Shown piece by piece: positions 1 through 7,200 of a DNA stretch of 7,397 bases (within the stretch, counting starts at the first letter, position 1; the number at the start of each line of letters is the position of its first letter). The notes below the pieces were generated by a model. That model was not told where the DNA came from. It worked only from the letters and a program-made list of their open reading frames with translations, and did not search any database. The position numbers and the translations under genes were made by a program. This stretch comes from Oscillospiraceae bacterium (lineage in GTDB: Bacteria > Bacillota > Clostridia > Oscillospirales > Oscillospiraceae). The DNA lies in contig CACXCV010000119.1 in NCBI GenBank assembly GCA_902766215.1, positions 1 through 7,397 on the forward strand, written 5' to 3'.

Positions 1-1878
1 ATAGGGAATCAGGCGGATCGTCTGCGGCACATAGCGCGGCGGGAGGATGGAATACAGCTTGCCGTCGTCCTCGGCGCGGAAGCCGGCAATCGTCACCGGG
101 GTGATGCCGCCCAGCGTGTCCGGCTCGAAGGGCAGGGCCTCCGGCATGGCGGTGCGGTCGATCCGCAGGGGCAGGATGGGGCCATTGTCCGGCTCCTCGG
201 CGCAGTAGACCAGCGCGCCGCGGCGGACGCAGGCCTTGCCGCTGTCGGCCGCCACGCGGGTCGAGGCATAGACCAGCCGCGGCGTCATGTCCAGATCCAG
301 CTCCAGCCGGTCGCCCTCCTGCCAGGCGCGGGTGAGATAGGCATAGCCGTCGCGGGTGACGGCCGCCAGATCCACCGGCTGGCCGTTGACCGTCAGGGCC
401 GTGTTCACACTCCAGGCCGGGATGCGGATGGCCAAGGTGGTCTCGCCCGCGCCGCCGACGGTATAGCGCACAGCCCCGTCATAGGGGAAGCCGGTGCGGC
501 AGGTCAGGCGCAGGCCCTTCTGCGTCTGCACTGTGCCGCCGGCATAGAGGTCGATAAAGAAGGTGTCGTCGTTCTCGCTGTAGGCATAGGCGCCCAGGGA
601 CGAAACCGTCCGCGCCACGTTGGGCGGACAGCAGGCGCAGGCATACCACTGCGGCCGTGTCGGCAGCACGTGTCGGTGGGTGGAAATCACGCCGGACACG
701 CCGGGGATGACCTCCAGCGGATTGACGTAGAAGAACCGCTTGCCGTCCAGCTGCATGCCGGCCAGCACCGTGTTGTAAAACGCCTGCTCCATCACGTCGG
801 CATATTCGCCGCGGTGCTCGTTTTCGAGCATGGCCCGGGCAAAGAACATCAGGCTGATGGAGGCGCATGTTTCGGCATAGACGGTGTCGTTGGGCAGGTC
901 ATAGTCGGTGGTAAAGGCCTCGCCGTTGGCCGTGGAGCCGATACCGCCGGTGATGTACATCCGACGCTGGGTGATGCTCTGCCACAGGGCGCGGCAGGCG
1001 TCCATCAGCGCCTCGTCGCCGGTTGCGCCGGCCACGTCCGCCATGGCGGTGTAGAGGTAGCCGGCGCGGACCGAGTGCCCCACCGCGTCCTTCTGCTCGC
1101 GCACGGGCCTGGCCGACTGGCTGTACTCAAGGTCATAGCGATCCATGGGCAGCGGCGTGCCCCACACCGGGAAGGGGTTTCGTTTCCACTCCTCACGGAA
1201 GAAATTGGGTTCCTGGCCGCGCACATCGACAAAGTGCTTGGCCAGCTCCTGATATTTTTCGTTGCCGGTTGCATGGGCCAGGCGCATCAGCGCCAGCTCG
1301 ATCTCCGGGTGGCCCGAGCAGCCCCGCGGCTCGCGCACCATAAACTGCTCATAGATGCAGTCGGCGCTGCGGCACATGATATCCAGCAGGTTCCGCTTGC
1401 CGGTCACCTCGTAATAGGCCACGGCCGCTTCGATCATATGCCCGGCACAGTACAGCTCGTGGGCGTCGCGCAGGTTGCTCCAGCGGCGGTCTGGCGCCTT
1501 GATGGTGAAAAAGGAGTTAACATAGCCGTCCGGGTGCTGCGACTGACCATACAGCTCGACCACATCGTCAATTTCCCGCTCCAGCTCCGGGTTGGGGCCG
1601 GCAGCCAGGGAATAGGCCGCGGCCTCGATCCACTTGGCCACGTCGCTGTCCTGAAACACCGCGCCATAGAATTCGTCGGGCCCAACCTCGCCGCCGTGGA
1701 GCTTCTTCGCCGCCAGACGGATGTTTTCCACTGCGTGGCTCTTTTCCACGCCGGGCAGTGCGTCGTTGAGAATCTGATACTGATAGGGAATCACCACGTC
1801 GCGCACCAGCCGCTGCACGTGGCCGACAAAGCTGTCGTCGGCCTGAAAGGCCGTCAGGGGGATCCGTTTGCTGTTCAT
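1..1878 (-). CDS. GH127 beta-L-arabinofuranosidase (DUF1680 family), C-terminus cut by the window edge
   Basis: Reading the minus strand from the ATG at 1876-1878 gives 626 codons with no stop down to base 1. The protein (MNSKRIPLTAF...) has the DUF1680/GH127 signatures: GGIGST then GEAF near residue 320, AETCAS at 335-340 and ACCPPN at 415-420. In the characterised Bifidobacterium enzyme HypBA1 the acid/base is Glu322, the nucleophile is Cys417, and a Zn site is built from Glu338, Cys340, Cys417 and Cys418. The matching residues here are Glu320, Cys416, Glu336, Cys338, Cys416 and Cys417, so the active site looks intact. The family removes terminal beta-L-arabinofuranose from plant glycans such as hydroxyproline-linked oligo-arabinosides. 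No signal peptide is seen, so cytoplasmic action is likely. The last codons read LIPY, which in this family usually continues into a YAWANR-like end, so perhaps 15-30 residues are missing. The start is supported by AAGGAG at 1887-1892, 8 bases upstream. The exact substrate is inferred. Confidence 0.93.
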   Translation of the reverse strand, partial: MNSKRIPLTAFQADDSFVGHVQRLVRDVVIPYQYQILNDALPGVEKSHAVENIRLAAKKLHGGEVGPDEFYGAVFQDSDVAKWIEAAAYSLAAGPNPELEREIDDVVELYGQSQHPDGYVNSFFTIKAPDRRWSNLRDAHELYCAGHMIEAAVAYYEVTGKRNLLDIMCRSADCIYEQFMVREPRGCSGHPEIELALMRLAHATGNEKYQELAKHFVDVRGQEPNFFREEWKRNPFPVWGTPLPMDRYDLEYSQSARPVREQKDAVGHSVRAGYLYTAMADVAGATGDEALMDACRALWQSITQRRMYITGGIGSTANGEAFTTDYDLPNDTVYAETCASISLMFFARAMLENEHRGEYADVMEQAFYNTVLAGMQLDGKRFFYVNPLEVIPGVSGVISTHRHVLPTRPQWYACACCPPNVARTVSSLGAYAYSENDDTFFIDLYAGGTVQTQKGLRLTCRTGFPYDGAVRYTVGGAGETTLAIRIPAWSVNTALTVNGQPVDLAAVTRDGYAYLTRAWQEGDRLELDLDMTPRLVYASTRVAADSGKACVRRGALVYCAEEPDNGPILPLRIDRTAMPEALPFEPDTLGGITPVTIAGFRAEDDGKLYSILPPRYVPQTIRLIPY

Positions 1879-1912
1879 GTTCCTCGCTCCTTCCACGTTT
1901 GTTCTTTCTGTC

Positions 1913-1941
1913 ACTATGGCATACTCCGGCAGAAATGTCAA
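1913..1941 (-). promoter_or_regulatory. SigA-type promoter of the GH127 gene
   Basis: On the minus strand a perfect -35 TTGACA (1936-1941) is followed after 17 bases by CATAGT (1913-1918). The bases just before the -10 form TGC, an extended -10 (TGn) that would compensate for the two -10 mismatches. Transcription would begin near 1906, giving a leader of about 28 bases that contains the AAGGAG ribosome binding site. The promoter lies downstream of the tRNA terminator, so the gene is likely transcribed independently. Confidence 0.75.
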
Positions 1942-1973
1942 CGGGTCAGCCATGGATTGCGCCGATTTTCCAC

Positions 1974-1985
1974 GCGGCGCGCCGC
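1974..1985. repeat. 12-bp perfect GC palindrome upstream of the GH127 promoter
   Basis: GCGGCGCGCCGC is its own reverse complement and lies about 33 bases upstream of the -35 of the GH127 promoter. A sugar-responsive regulator could bind here, but in DNA of this GC content a 12-bp GC-only palindrome can occur by chance. No regulator gene is visible nearby. Confidence 0.25.
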
Positions 1986-2007
1986 CGGACCGCCCGATGG
2001 GCTGGAC

Positions 2008-2048
2008 AGAAGAAAACAGCGGTGAAAATCCGTGGATTTTCACCGCTG
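2008..2048 (-). terminator. Rho-independent terminator of tRNA-Thr
   Basis: A perfect 15-base inverted repeat (arms 2017-2031 and 2034-2048, separated by GT) would fold into a long hairpin. On the minus strand it is followed by TTTTCTTCT (2016 down to 2008). It begins one base after the CCA of the tRNA. No T-run follows on the plus-strand side, so it acts on minus-strand transcripts. Confidence 0.88.
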
Positions 2049-2049
2049 C

Positions 2050-2125
2050 TGGAGCTAGTGATGTGACTCGAACACACGACCTGCTGATTACGAATCAGCT
2101 GCTCTACCGGCTGAGCTACACTAGC
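2050..2125 (-). tRNA. tRNA-Thr, anticodon CGU, with encoded CCA
   Basis: The minus strand folds into a standard cloverleaf of 76 bases including CCA. The acceptor stem GCTAGTG pairs with CACTAGC over 7 bp. The D arm is GCTC/GAGC. The anticodon stem GCTGA/TCAGC holds the loop TTCGTAA, whose anticodon CGT (plus-strand bases 2090-2092) reads the Thr codon ACG. The T arm is GTGTG/CACAT with loop TTCGAGT, including one G-U pair. The discriminator base is T, as expected for Gram-positive tRNA-Thr, and the 3' CCA is genomic (2050-2052). The unit is bracketed by its own promoter and terminator. Confidence 0.97.
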
Positions 2126-2147
2126 AAGCAAACCCAATTGCCAGTAT

Positions 2148-2176
2148 ATTATAGCCGATCTGAGCATAAATGTCAA
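2148..2176 (-). promoter_or_regulatory. Consensus SigA promoter of tRNA-Thr
   Basis: The minus strand carries TTGACA (2171-2176), exactly 17 bases, then TATAAT (2148-2153), so both hexamers and the spacing match the ideal sequence. Transcription should begin near 2141, leaving about 16 bases of 5' leader to be trimmed from the tRNA. The -35 lies only 18 bases beyond the stop codon of the upstream gene, so the promoter sits tightly behind that gene. Confidence 0.92.
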
Positions 2177-2194
2177 GCCCTCTGCACAGGCTTC

Positions 2195-2623
2195 TTATAA
2201 ATATGGCTCCAGGCTGCGGGCAGTCCGGTGTTCCACGTCCGTAATGCGCCGCGCCAGGTCATGGGCCGTGTGATCCGCGTCCCGGCGGCGGTTTTCCTCG
2301 CGGCACACCGTGCGCGCGCCCATGGCGCAGCCGTCCCACACCAGCTCAGCTACCGTGGTGTCGCTGGGCGAAAAGGCATAGCGCAGGTTCATCTTTCCCT
2401 GCGCCATCACCCGCGCCATGGCGCTGGGCGGCTTGCCGCCGGCCTGTTCGGCCTCCAGCGCCTGTTTCAGCTCGCTGCCCAGCGCCCGGTGCTCTGCCAG
2501 CGAGCGCTGCAGCTGCCGCCGCAGGCCCTCGTCCTGCGTCTTGCGCAGCGCGTTTTCCAGGCTGTTTACCGCTGTTTTTACGCCCGCATCGCAGGTTTGC
2601 AGCAGTGCAATGGTTTGTGTCAT
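2195..2623 (-). CDS. Uncharacterised 142-residue helical protein, ferritin-like-bundle type
   Basis: The protein begins MTQTIALLQTCDAG and ends RSLEPYL. It has no signal peptide or membrane segment and looks almost wholly alpha-helical, with about four helices (roughly residues 2-30, 33-58, 66-82 and 88-139, the last perhaps broken near 111-117). This resembles a family of about 140-150 residues that I recall as widespread in Clostridia, with a conserved start (LLQ-CDAG), a central EHxxLG (44-49) and a late DGC-MG (97-102). I know of no proven function. Acidic and His residues at E44, H45, E51, D117, H118, H121, D122, E131 and H132 could line a metal site as in ferritin-like bundles, but that is inference. 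A strong GGAGGG (plus-strand 2632-2637), 8 bases upstream, supports the ATG start. The gene is alone on its transcript and points away from the XpaC-like gene. Confidence 0.85.
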   Translation of the reverse strand: MTQTIALLQTCDAGVKTAVNSLENALRKTQDEGLRRQLQRSLAEHRALGSELKQALEAEQAGGKPPSAMARVMAQGKMNLRYAFSPSDTTVAELVWDGCAMGARTVCREENRRRDADHTAHDLARRITDVEHRTARSLEPYL

Positions 2624-2640
2624 TTTGCTTTCCCTCCCCT

Positions 2641-2661
2641 CTTGCGGGATGCATCCGCAAG
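2641..2661. repeat. Inverted repeat in the divergent intergenic region
   Basis: Arms CTTGCGG (2641-2647) and CCGCAAG (2655-2661) form a perfect 7-bp stem with a 7-base loop that contains the palindrome ATGCAT. It lies directly upstream of the ribosome binding site of the 142-residue protein gene and about 25 bases upstream of the -35 of the divergent gene. It could be an operator shared by both genes or a hairpin in the leader of the minus-strand mRNA. It has no T-run, so it is not a standard terminator. Confidence 0.45.
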
Positions 2662-2685
2662 GGCTAGGATACCCGGAAACAGCCC

Positions 2686-2714
2686 TTTACACCCGCTGTT
2701 CAACCGTGTATAAT
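2686..2714 (+). promoter_or_regulatory. SigA-type promoter of the XpaC-like gene
   Basis: TTTACA (2686-2691), a 17-base spacer and TATAAT (2709-2714) form a near-perfect vegetative promoter on the plus strand. Transcription would begin near 2721, giving a leader of about 23-29 bases before the start codon. No equally good promoter was found on the opposite strand for the divergent 142-residue gene. Confidence 0.85.
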
Positions 2715-2733
2715 TATGTTGAATCATTCCAAC

Positions 2734-2740
2734 AAGGGGG
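2734..2740 (+). promoter_or_regulatory. Ribosome binding site that bears on the start of the XpaC-like gene
   Basis: AAGGGGG lies 3 bases before the ATG at 2744 and 9 bases before a second in-frame ATG at 2750. The second spacing is closer to normal, so translation may begin at MEHSN rather than MPMEHSN. The choice changes only two residues. Confidence 0.6.
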
Positions 2741-2743
2741 CTG

Positions 2744-4006
2744 ATGCCTATGGAGCACAGCAACGACTGGATCTGGTGGCTGGTCATCATCATTCTGCTG
2801 TGCAGCGCCACGCCCGCGGGGCTGATCGCACTGTTTATCTATCTGGGCCGCGGCAAGGAGAAGCGGCAGAAGCAGATTCCGGCCAAAACCGGGCAGGCGG
2901 CCGGCAGCGACGTATATACCGCCATCAACAAGGCCGCGCAGAGCGCCAGCTCCGCTGTGGACGAGGCCATGCGCACCGCCAGCGAGGCCGTGAACCGCGC
3001 CCTGGGCAGCCAGTTTCAGTCCACGCAGCCAGCTGCTGCGCGCAACAAAACCGAGCAGCGCCAGTATGAGCTGTCCAAGCGACCCCACCGGCCCCAAAAA
3101 CCGCTTTCCCGCGCCGCTGCCAGAGCAAAAACCATTTGCGGCACCCTGATGGCCGGCGGCTTTACACTGGCCGCGGTCATCGACTTCTTCCGCAGCATGA
3201 GCGACCTGTTCCAGGGCAGCGCCTCCATGTGGGATGTGCTCAGCTCCGTCATTCCGCTGTCGATCCTCGCCTGTCTGGGCGGGATTCTGGCCCTGTGGGG
3301 CTATTTCGGCACGGAAAAGGCCCGCCGGTTTGAGCGGTATCAAAACCTGATCCGCCCGGACCGCGCCGCCCTGTCGGTCCACGCATTGGCCGACGCGCTG
3401 GAGCTGAAATACAGCCGCGTGTGCGGCGACCTGCAGGAGATGATCGACCGGGGCTATTTCGCCTTTGCCTATCTCGACCGCTCGAAGGGGCTGCTGGTGC
3501 TCTCGCCGGACTATGTGGACGACTATGTGCAGCTGGATGACGAGCCGGATGCCGGGCAGCCCTCCAAGTCCGAGCCCCACGCCGAGGACAACGAGATGCT
3601 GCGACGCATCCGCGCAGCCAACGATGCCATTGCCGACCCGACGCTGTCGGCCCGGATCGATGAGATCGAGTCCCTGACGCGCAAGATGTATCAGCTGCTG
3701 GACGAGCGTCCTGAAAAGGCCGACGCCCTGCACGGCTTCACCGCCTATTATCTCCCCCAGACGCTGAAAATTACCGAGACCTATGCCCGCATGGAAGCCC
3801 AGGGGATCGAGGGGGAGAACATTGCCCTTGCCAAGCAGAAAATCACCGATGCGCTGGACAAGCTGGCTGCCGGCTATCGCCAGCAGCTGGATCAGCTGTT
3901 CGAATCGGACGTAGTGGACATCACCGCCGACATCGCCGTGATGGAACAGATGCTGGCGCGCGACGGCCTGGCCGGCGAGGCGCTTCAGCCCGAGAAAAAG
4001 AAATAA
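2744..4006 (+). CDS. XpaC-like membrane protein (5-bromo-4-chloroindolyl phosphate hydrolysis family)
   Basis: This 420-residue protein starts with a membrane segment (about 9-34), then an Ala/Ser-rich amphipathic stretch (56-91) and a basic linker (100-129). Two more membrane segments follow (130-149 and 165-188). Residues 195-252 resemble a winged-helix-like module common in these proteins: ALADALELKYSRVCGDL, then MIDRGYF and LDRSKGLLVL. After an acidic linker, residues 302-410 form a helical domain with the family traits YYLPQTLKITETY (335-347) and DITADIAVMEQML (392-404). This matches the XpaC/Halogen_Hydrol family, whose name comes from a plate phenotype. The real role is unproven; its frequent partner TelA links it to envelope stress or toxic-anion resistance. 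No telA is visible here, and the terminator just downstream with the opposed next gene makes it a single-gene unit. The family call is by recalled motifs; the function is uncertain. Confidence 0.85.
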   Translation: MPMEHSNDWIWWLVIIILLCSATPAGLIALFIYLGRGKEKRQKQIPAKTGQAAGSDVYTAINKAAQSASSAVDEAMRTASEAVNRALGSQFQSTQPAAARNKTEQRQYELSKRPHRPQKPLSRAAARAKTICGTLMAGGFTLAAVIDFFRSMSDLFQGSASMWDVLSSVIPLSILACLGGILALWGYFGTEKARRFERYQNLIRPDRAALSVHALADALELKYSRVCGDLQEMIDRGYFAFAYLDRSKGLLVLSPDYVDDYVQLDDEPDAGQPSKSEPHAEDNEMLRRIRAANDAIADPTLSARIDEIESLTRKMYQLLDERPEKADALHGFTAYYLPQTLKITETYARMEAQGIEGENIALAKQKITDALDKLAAGYRQQLDQLFESDVVDITADIAVMEQMLARDGLAGEALQPEKKK

Positions 4007-4017
4007 GCAATGCCGCT

Positions 4018-4070
4018 CAGGGGCCGCAGAATTCGTTCTGCGGCCCCTGATTTCTGTCTGTGTTTTTCTT
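4018..4070 (+). terminator. Rho-independent terminator of the XpaC-like gene
   Basis: A perfect 14-bp stem (4018-4031 with 4036-4049) is capped by the very stable loop UUCG. It is followed by a T-rich tail ending in five T's at 4063-4067. It begins 11 bases after the TAA stop. On the minus strand no T-run follows, so it is directed at plus-strand transcripts. Confidence 0.9.
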
Positions 4071-4226
4071 TGCGCGAGTGTCCCCCCTGTCCTGCGACGT
4101 CACGGTCTTCATGCGGTGTTCATTTCGCCGCGGCGCTGCTGCTTTCCGCAGCGCGCATCTCCCTGCGCCGCAGGGCCATCCGATATGAGCCCGCAAATCG
4201 GCCCGGTACAAAAAGCCTGCATACAG
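4071..4226. other. Intergenic stretch between two converging terminators, no gene seen
   Basis: This 156-base stretch separates the two facing terminators. Open frames crossing it run through one or both terminator hairpins and lack ribosome binding sites, so they are not believed. It holds one modest hairpin (GCGCTGC at 4133-4139 with GCAGCGC at 4148-4154, 8-base loop) without a T-run. No promoter, RNA gene or repeat was recognised. Confidence 0.6.
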
Positions 4227-4267
4227 ACAAAAAATCAGCCCGGCAGGCAAAGGCCTGCCGGGCTGAT
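4227..4267 (-). terminator. Rho-independent terminator of the SLH surface protein gene
   Basis: A perfect 15-bp GC-rich stem (4234-4248 with 4253-4267) has a 4-base loop. On the minus strand it is followed by a run of T's (4234 down to 4229) and then GTC. It starts 29 bases after the TAA of the surface protein gene. The plus-strand side has no T-run. Confidence 0.93.
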
Positions 4268-4296
4268 GAATTGCTGGGGGTTGTGCGGGGGCTTGC

Positions 4297-7200
4297 TTAG
4301 GCAGCGGTCTTGGTCAGGTAAACGTAGATCGCCACTGCAACCTCAGCGCGGTTGGCGTTGGCAGTTGCATGGTTGGCCATGGTGGAGGACAGGATGCCCT
4401 CGCTCAGGGCCCACAGGACGTTCTGCATTGCCCAATCGGACACAGACGCGCCAGCGCTCAGGGTCGCGGTCGGCTCAGCGATCTTGACGCCCTTGTACTG
4501 TGCATATCTGTAGATGATCGCAGCCAGCTGCTCACGGCTGACGGCCTGCGTCGGCTTGAAGGTGCCGTCGGTGAAGCCGTTGACGATGCCGTTGTCAGAC
4601 GCCCACTCCACAGCCTCGGTGTAATACTGGCCGTCGGCCACATCGGAGAAGGTGTGCTTGCCCTCGACAGCGGGCTTGCCTTCCATACGATAGAGGATGG
4701 TAACCAGCATGGCACGCTGCAGCTCCATATCGGGGCCGAACTGCGTCAGGCTGATGCCGTTCATGATGCCGTTCTCGTACAGGTACTTGATGGCGTCATA
4801 GTACGGATCCTTTTCGTCCACATCGACGAAGGGCAGCTTGTAGTTGTCGCGGATCGGAGTCGGGGTGGGTCTGCTCGGCTGAGCAGGCTCTTCCTCTTCC
4901 TTCTTCACCACGATCACAACCGGGGTCTCGGAAACGTTGCCGTTCTCGTTGCGCTCCTCGGTGGTGATGGTGATGGTGGTGTTGACGTCCTCGCTGTGCG
5001 CGAACTGGACGGTGGCCAGCACGGTGCCGGCAGCAACCGCCTTGTCGGAGGCAAAGGCGAAGGTGACGGTACCAGCCGCCTCGTCAACCTTCACTGCGTA
5101 ATGCTCCTGCGCGGAGGTGGCAGACACGAAGGTCAGCTTGGACGGATCATAGGTCACAACATACTTGCCGTTGGTCATGTCCTCGGTGTCCTTGACGACA
5201 ACCGTGGTGTTGGAAGCGGCAAGCGTGGTGCTCTTGCTGGTGCTCGCCGAAGCGGACACAGCGTTGACAGAGCCGGTGGACACGTTGGCAACGAGGTTCT
5301 GCTCGACGGAGAAGGTCTCGGCCTCGTCCACGCTGGTCTCGGCCTTGCGCAGCTCGGTGCCGATGAACGCCGTCTGAGCAACGACTACATCGTCAGTCTC
5401 GGCCTTGTCATCGCTGTTGCTGTGCACATCGGAAGCCAGGGTCATGGCCATGGCCATGCCATGCTCGATGGCAGTGGTAGAAGCGTTGCCGGCCTGTGCA
5501 GAATACAGGGCGGTGATGTTGGTCGCGCCGTCCACGCTGCCGACCTTGCCGCTGACAATCGTCTCGCCGGCCAGGTTGGCATAGTAGATGGAGCCGCTGG
5601 TCGCGTCGGCAATCACCACGCCGTAGTTGTCCTCAGACAGCTCGACATACTCCATGGACAGGGAAGCAACGTCGGTGAAGCTCAGCCCGATGTTGCCCAT
5701 GCTGCCGCGGATCAGGTAAGCGCCAACCTCTTCGCCGGCCTCTGCTTCGACATCCCAGACCGGCACAGTGATGAACTGATACAGTGTGCCGTCCACGCCC
5801 AGGACATAGTAGACATGGCAGGTGGTGCCGGCGTCGCACTCGGTGATCTGGCTGGAATCGGGAAGCAGAGTGTTGACCACATCAACCGTGGTATCGCCCA
5901 CATAGGTAATGGCGGCCAGGTCGGGATAACTGCTGCTGGCGGGCCAGCCGGAGATGCTGCCCTCCACAAAGTCAACCAGCTCGTAAACGCCGTCAGCGCC
6001 GGAGAGGTAAATCGGGTCGCCGAAGGTGGTGGCCTCGTGCACATTGCCGTTCTCGGTCAGGGTGAAGGTCACCGCGGGGTTCTCGGTCAGGTCGCGGATG
6101 CAGTAAGAAGTGCTGCACTCGCTGCCCTGGGTCTCTTCAAAGGTGTTCGGATCAATGCGGTAGATGTGGCCCGCGGCATCCAGGATGTCGGTGGCCCACA
6201 GGTAACCCTCTGCGTAGCCGCCGCCGTAGAACTCAGTGGAAGCAGCGCCCAGGGTGGTGGTGCTCATGTCGTTCAGGTCAATCTTGGTCCAGGCAGTGCC
6301 CGTCTCGGTGGTGACCTGTGCGTTGACCGTTGCGTCAACAGTGGCCAGCGGCTTGACTGTCACAGCGATGTCGGCAGAGACATGCTTGCCGGCATTGTTG
6401 GTGGCAACCGTGGTCACGGTGATGGTGGCCTGACCCTCGGCCACGCCGGTGATGACGCCGTTCTCCACGGTGGCAACAGACGGGTTGCTGGTGGTCCAGG
6501 TCAGTTCCTTGGTGTCGCCCAGGATAACCTTGGTGGAGATCTCGATGCTGTCGCCAGCATAGATGGTCGCCGAGGTCGGGTTGACCTTCAGGGTCAGGTC
6601 GGTGGCTCTCTGATACTGATACAGGGAGACAGCGGGCCAGACCTTGTCGCCGAAGGTGCCGGCGACTGCGGGCAGCAGCGTATCGGGATCAATCACATAC
6701 ACAGTGGCGGTGTCGCCATACTGATAGCTGGACAGAACCAGATTGCCGGATTCCTGATCGAAGATCATGGAAGCATACTGGCCGGCCGTCACAGCAGAAA
6801 CATTGGGCAGCTCCAGGCCGGTGTTGCCCAGGTCTTCTTTCAGGGCGCTGTAGCCGTCCTCCTCCGCGATGTAGAACAGGGTGAACTTGTACAGCTCGCC
6901 GCTCTCGGTCATGACATAGTAGAAGTTGGCCGGGCAGTCCGGATATTCGGTCCACCAGTCCTCATAGTCATAGGTGCCGGAGCCGGCATAAGCGACGGTC
7001 GCCATGGGATCGTCAGCAAAGTCTTTGGACATGTCGAAGTAGCTCAGCGTGCCCTCGGCGGGGTTGATCATCTCGAAGTAGGTGCCGTTCATGCACAGAG
7101 CAGCCAGGTCGCCAAAGGCACCGTCAACGGCCGGTGCAGCTGCGGCATCGGACCAGATCCAGGAGGAAGCGATGGTGCCGTAGGAGGTCGTCTCAAAGGT

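Noticed and set aside
670..2025. Open frame of 451 codons on the plus strand
   Set aside because: It lies antisense to the GH127 gene, which has catalytic motifs, a ribosome binding site and a promoter. The frame runs into the GH127 promoter and has no recognisable domain; its length comes from the GC-rich codons of the opposite strand.
2228..2713. Open frame of 161 codons on the plus strand
   Set aside because: It is antisense to the 142-residue helical protein gene. It crosses the plus-strand promoter of the next gene and lacks a ribosome binding site.
2714..3733. Open frame of 339 codons on the minus strand
   Set aside because: It is the antisense shadow of the XpaC-like gene, with low-complexity His/Gly/Ala/Val composition and no family match. 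The plus-strand frame has clear membrane segments and family motifs.
4133..4154. Hairpin in the gene-free stretch as a small RNA or terminator
   Set aside because: The stem is only 7 bp with an 8-base loop, lacks a T-run and has no promoter nearby. Such stems are common by chance at this GC content.
4010..4300. Small open frames on both strands between the convergent genes
   Set aside because: They read through one or both strong terminator hairpins, have no ribosome binding site and show no recognisable protein features.
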